Shown one piece after another: positions 42,301 to 44,047 of a stretch of DNA of 44,047 nt. The notes beneath the pieces are model-generated. The model saw only the letters and a list, made by a program, of their open reading frames with translations. It made no database searches and had not been told where the DNA came from. The DNA is from Streptomyces huasconensis. Its GTDB lineage: Bacteria; Actinomycetota; Actinomycetes; Streptomycetales; Streptomycetaceae. The DNA is taken from contig RBWT01000060.1 of the NCBI GenBank assembly GCA_004010275.1, forward strand, positions 1 to 44,047, read 5' to 3'. Made by a program: the position numbers and the translations under genes. The first letter of the stretch is position 1, and each line of letters opens with the position of its first letter.

Positions 42301-42914
42301 GGGCGCAGCGCGTCGATCAGCTCCGGCTCGGGGGCGCGCAGCGAGGCCACGTACAGCGGCATCGGGCGGCCGCCCGCGTCCTCGATGGCGCCGCACAGGT
42401 CGTCGATGAAGGCGGTGTTGCCGCTCATGTGGTGGGCGCGGTAGTACAGCACCGCCACCGTCGGGCCCTCGACGTCACGGGCGGCGCGCTCCAGCGGGCC
42501 CCAGGACGGGGCGGGCGCCGGCGGGTCGAAGCCGTGGCCGGTGAGGAGCACGGTGTCGGAGAGGAAGCGGGCGAGCTGCTCCAGGTTCGCGGGGCCGCCG
42601 TGCGCGAGGTAGGCGTGCGCCTCGGCGGCGATGCCGACCGGCACGGTCGAGGAGGCCATGAGCTGGGCGTCGGGCGCCTGTTCACCGGTGAGCACGACCA
42701 CCGGCAGACCGCTGGCGATGAGCTGGTCCAGGCCGTCCTGCCAGGCGCGGACGCCACCGAGGAGGCGTACGACGACGAGGTCGGCGCCCTCCAGGAGCGC
42801 GGGCAGCTCGGCGAGGTCCAGGCGGGACGGGTTGGCGAACCGGTAGTCGACCGGACCCCCCGCCGCGCGGGCGCTGAGCAGGTCGGTGTCGGAGGTCGAC
42901 AGCAGCAGAAGCAT
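39301..42914 (-). CDS. cobN: Cobaltochelatase subunit CobN, frame-broken by a 1-nt deletion
   Basis: About 1204 residues after repair, from ATG 42914 (MLLLLSTSDTDLLSARAA). Mg-chelatase H/CobN features include AVLYYRAHHMSGNTAFIDDL, VHLGKHGNLEWLPGKNAGL, YHDPDLPPSHHYLAAYRW and GRNFYSVDPKAVPSRLAWE. Near 39948 one base is missing (DWRTDA/DLAEVYTVWGG). The C-terminus continues in another frame through AYGRGLEGRPARSEM and PTNRQFLQENNPWALHGIAE to the stop at 39301. CobN with CobST inserts cobalt into hydrogenobyrinate a,c-diamide in aerobic B12 synthesis. It lies directly downstream of a cobalamin riboswitch. Confidence 0.93.
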
Positions 42915-42965
42915 GCGTGCGCAGGCCTTCCTCGGGGTGTCCGCGCCCCGGGTGGTCGTATGGAC

Positions 42966-43106
42966 GGCGGGAGTTCCTGACTCGCCCCACCTCGGTGGGG
43001 CTCACAGTGGCGGGACCGCGCCGGATTCGCACCGGCTTCCTCCCTCGGCCCTGGTGGGCCCACGCCGTCGCTGGCGTCGCGGACCTGGCGGCCCGCCGCC
43101 TGCATA
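42966..43106 (-). promoter_or_regulatory. Cobalamin (B12) riboswitch controlling cobN
   Basis: Read on the minus strand the segment contains GGAAGCCGGTGCGAATCCGG and, directly after, GCGGTCCCGCCACTGTGAGC, the conserved core of adenosylcobalamin riboswitches. The B12-box region GAGTCAGGAACTCCCGCC follows. Hairpins GGGCCCACCAGGGCC-like and GCCCCACC-GA-GGTGGGGC are visible as peripheral stems. It ends about 50 bp before the cobN start, so translation control by sequestering the RBS is likely. Boundaries are approximate. Confidence 0.95.
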
Positions 43107-43199
43107 GTAAGTCCTGGCCGCCGCCGGTGGGGCGGCCGCCTGCCGGGACGGCCCGACTCGGCAGCGACCGGCCGGATCGGCGTGGGTATGCTCGCCGCC

Positions 43200-44047
43200 A
43201 TGCCGCCCACCCGAGCAACCTCCACGAACCAGGGCGAATCCCTCATACGCAACCCGGTGCGCGACCGGGGCGACGCCTGCCCCGGAGCGCTCCGCCTGCA
43301 CCGCGCCGACGACGGCGCGCTGGCCCGACTCCGCCTGCCCGCAGGGCTTCTGACGTCCCGTCAGGCGGAGGTTCTCGGGGAGGTGGCGGAGCGCCTGGCG
43401 GACGGCCACCTCAGCATCACCTCGCGCGGCAACATCGAGCTGCGCGGCCTCGGCGAGAGCTGCGGCGGACGGCTCTCCGCGCTCCTCGCCGACGCGGGCC
43501 TGCTGCCTTCCGAACGCCACGAACGCGTCCGCAACATCGTGGCCTCCCCGCTCGCCGCCCTCGACCGACTCGGCCACGCCGACGTGCAGTTGTGGGCCCG
43601 TGAGCTGGACCGGCTGCTGTGCGGGCAGGAGTGGACGACGGCGCTCTCCGGCCGTTTCCTGTTCGTCCTGGACGACGGGCGCGGGGATGTGGCTCCGCTC
43701 GGCGGCGATGTGACCTTGATCGCAGAATCGGGGGGCTCGGGTGGCTTGGGCGGCACGGGCGGCACGGGCGGTTCGGGGCGTTCGGACGGCTCGGGTGGCT
43801 TGGGCGGAAAGGGTGGCTCGGACGGCTCTGGCGGCCCGGGCGGACGCGGTCGTCCGCATCGGGGGTCACGCCCTGCGCGTCCCCCGGTGCCGACGCCCCC
43901 GCGCGCCGCCCTCGCCGCCGCCGAAGCCTTCCTCGCTCGCCGCGCGCGACGAGGGCAACGGAGCCTGGCGGGTCCGGGAACTGCCGCGGGGCACCCCGTC
44001 GACCTCGTCGGGGGCGCTGGGCGCGGGCAGGGCATCGACGCCGTACC
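43200..44047 (+). CDS. cobG: Precorrin-3B synthase CobG, partial, frame disrupted
   Basis: The ATG at 43200 (or 43188) opens a frame that reaches the window end without a stop. LIRNPVRDRGDACPGALRLH, LRLPAGLLTSRQAEVLGEVA and LSITSRGNIELRGLGE identify the nitrite/sulfite-reductase ferredoxin-like half-domain of CobG. After about residue 180 comes a Gly/Ser-rich run (43725-43850). Beyond it the expected sequence (ADAVVRIGGHALRVP, then RAALAAAEAFLA, then WRVRELPRG) appears in alternating frames, so at least two or three indels are present. CobG converts precorrin-3A to precorrin-3B in the aerobic B12 pathway, which suits the adjacent cobN and riboswitch. Confidence 0.8.
   Translation, partial: MPPTRATSTNQGESLIRNPVRDRGDACPGALRLHRADDGALARLRLPAGLLTSRQAEVLGEVAERLADGHLSITSRGNIELRGLGESCGGRLSALLADAGLLPSERHERVRNIVASPLAALDRLGHADVQLWARELDRLLCGQEWTTALSGRFLFVLDDGRGDVAPLGGDVTLIAESGGSGGLGGTGGTGGSGRSDGSGGLGGKGGSDGSGGPGGRGRPHRGSRPARPPVPTPPRAALAAAEAFLARRARRGQRSLAGPGTAAGHPVDLVGGAGRGQGIDAV
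43725..43850 (+). repeat. Gly/Ser-rich low-complexity tract in cobG
   Basis: A run of GGC-x-x-G-GGC-like units (GGCTCG, GGCTTG, GGCACG, GGTTCG repeated) encodes GSGGLGGTGGTGGSG-like sequence. On the other strand it reads as Pro/Glu repeats. It is probably a linker expansion between CobG domains. It sits at a frame change, so the exact peptide is unsure. Confidence 0.6.

Noticed and set aside
40578..42980. An 800-codon plus-strand open frame opposite cobN
   Set aside because: It is antisense to a well-conserved CobN, with composition (Val/Gly/Arg/Glu) typical of antisense frames in GC-rich DNA.
1..44047. CRISPR arrays, insertion sequences, integrase or att sites, rRNA or canonical tRNA genes
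   Set aside because: No regularly spaced 25-40 bp repeats, transposase motifs, terminal inverted repeats or cloverleaf tRNA genes were found on reading both strands.

Overview
The window is high-GC actinomycete DNA with strong third-position G/C bias, many GTG starts and GTGA/ATGA gene overlaps. It carries a SARP regulator, a type II polyketide synthase, ABM-family monooxygenases and a B12-riboswitch-controlled cobN, so it is most likely from Streptomyces or a close relative.

Left flank (1-4640): a 5' gene fragment, a frame-broken exported-type protein, an MFS exporter with its TetR regulator, a possible structured RNA ending in a 15-bp hairpin (3866-3986), and a 54-residue membrane peptide.

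Centre (4643-33623): a large aromatic (type II) polyketide cluster. It opens with a TcmJ-type cupin cyclase, a TetR repressor and a SARP activator. A plus-strand operon follows: TcmI-type cyclase, KS-alpha, KS-beta/CLF, WhiE-VI-type aromatase/cyclase, DUF1772 protein, SDR ketoreductase and three ABM monooxygenases. Next come a SRPBCC protein and an O-methyltransferase. A minus-strand set reads F420/PPOX oxidoreductase, two-domain protein of unknown function, SgcJ/EcaC-like protein, second DUF1772. A second minus-strand operon reads two-domain SchA/CurD protein, ABM, SDR, one-domain SchA/CurD protein, O-methyltransferase. Then come a FAD hydroxylase, an AsnB-type amidotransferase, a third O-methyltransferase, a HisC-like aminotransferase, a second FAD monooxygenase, a P450, a POT-family transporter, the ACP and a type II thioesterase. 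The ACP lies about 22 kb from KS/CLF. The cyclase set, SchA/CurD and ABM proteins, AsnB, two FAD monooxygenases and P450 suggest a heavily oxidised pentangular polyphenol, perhaps a nitrogen-containing xanthone (lysolipin/xantholipin-like). The product is inference. No KSIII, starter-unit, deoxysugar or glycosyltransferase gene was seen.

Right flank (33884-44047): hypothetical proteins, a spore-photoproduct-lyase-family radical SAM protein, a lipoprotein, three very small exported proteins, and a cobalamin locus (histidine phosphatase, cobN, B12 riboswitch, start of cobG).

Two points matter most. First, ten genes each need one single-base indel to restore a conserved reading frame, and two more (21731 FAD hydroxylase, cobG) look locally scrambled. 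This reads as uncorrected sequencing error rather than ten pseudogenes, so protein-level calls should be made on repaired frames. Second, the same 13-bp near-palindromic motif occurs twice at 20-bp spacing both upstream of the cluster TetR gene (6006-6038) and over a good promoter for the F420 oxidoreductase operon (18011-18043), which suggests a repressor-controlled tailoring sub-operon.
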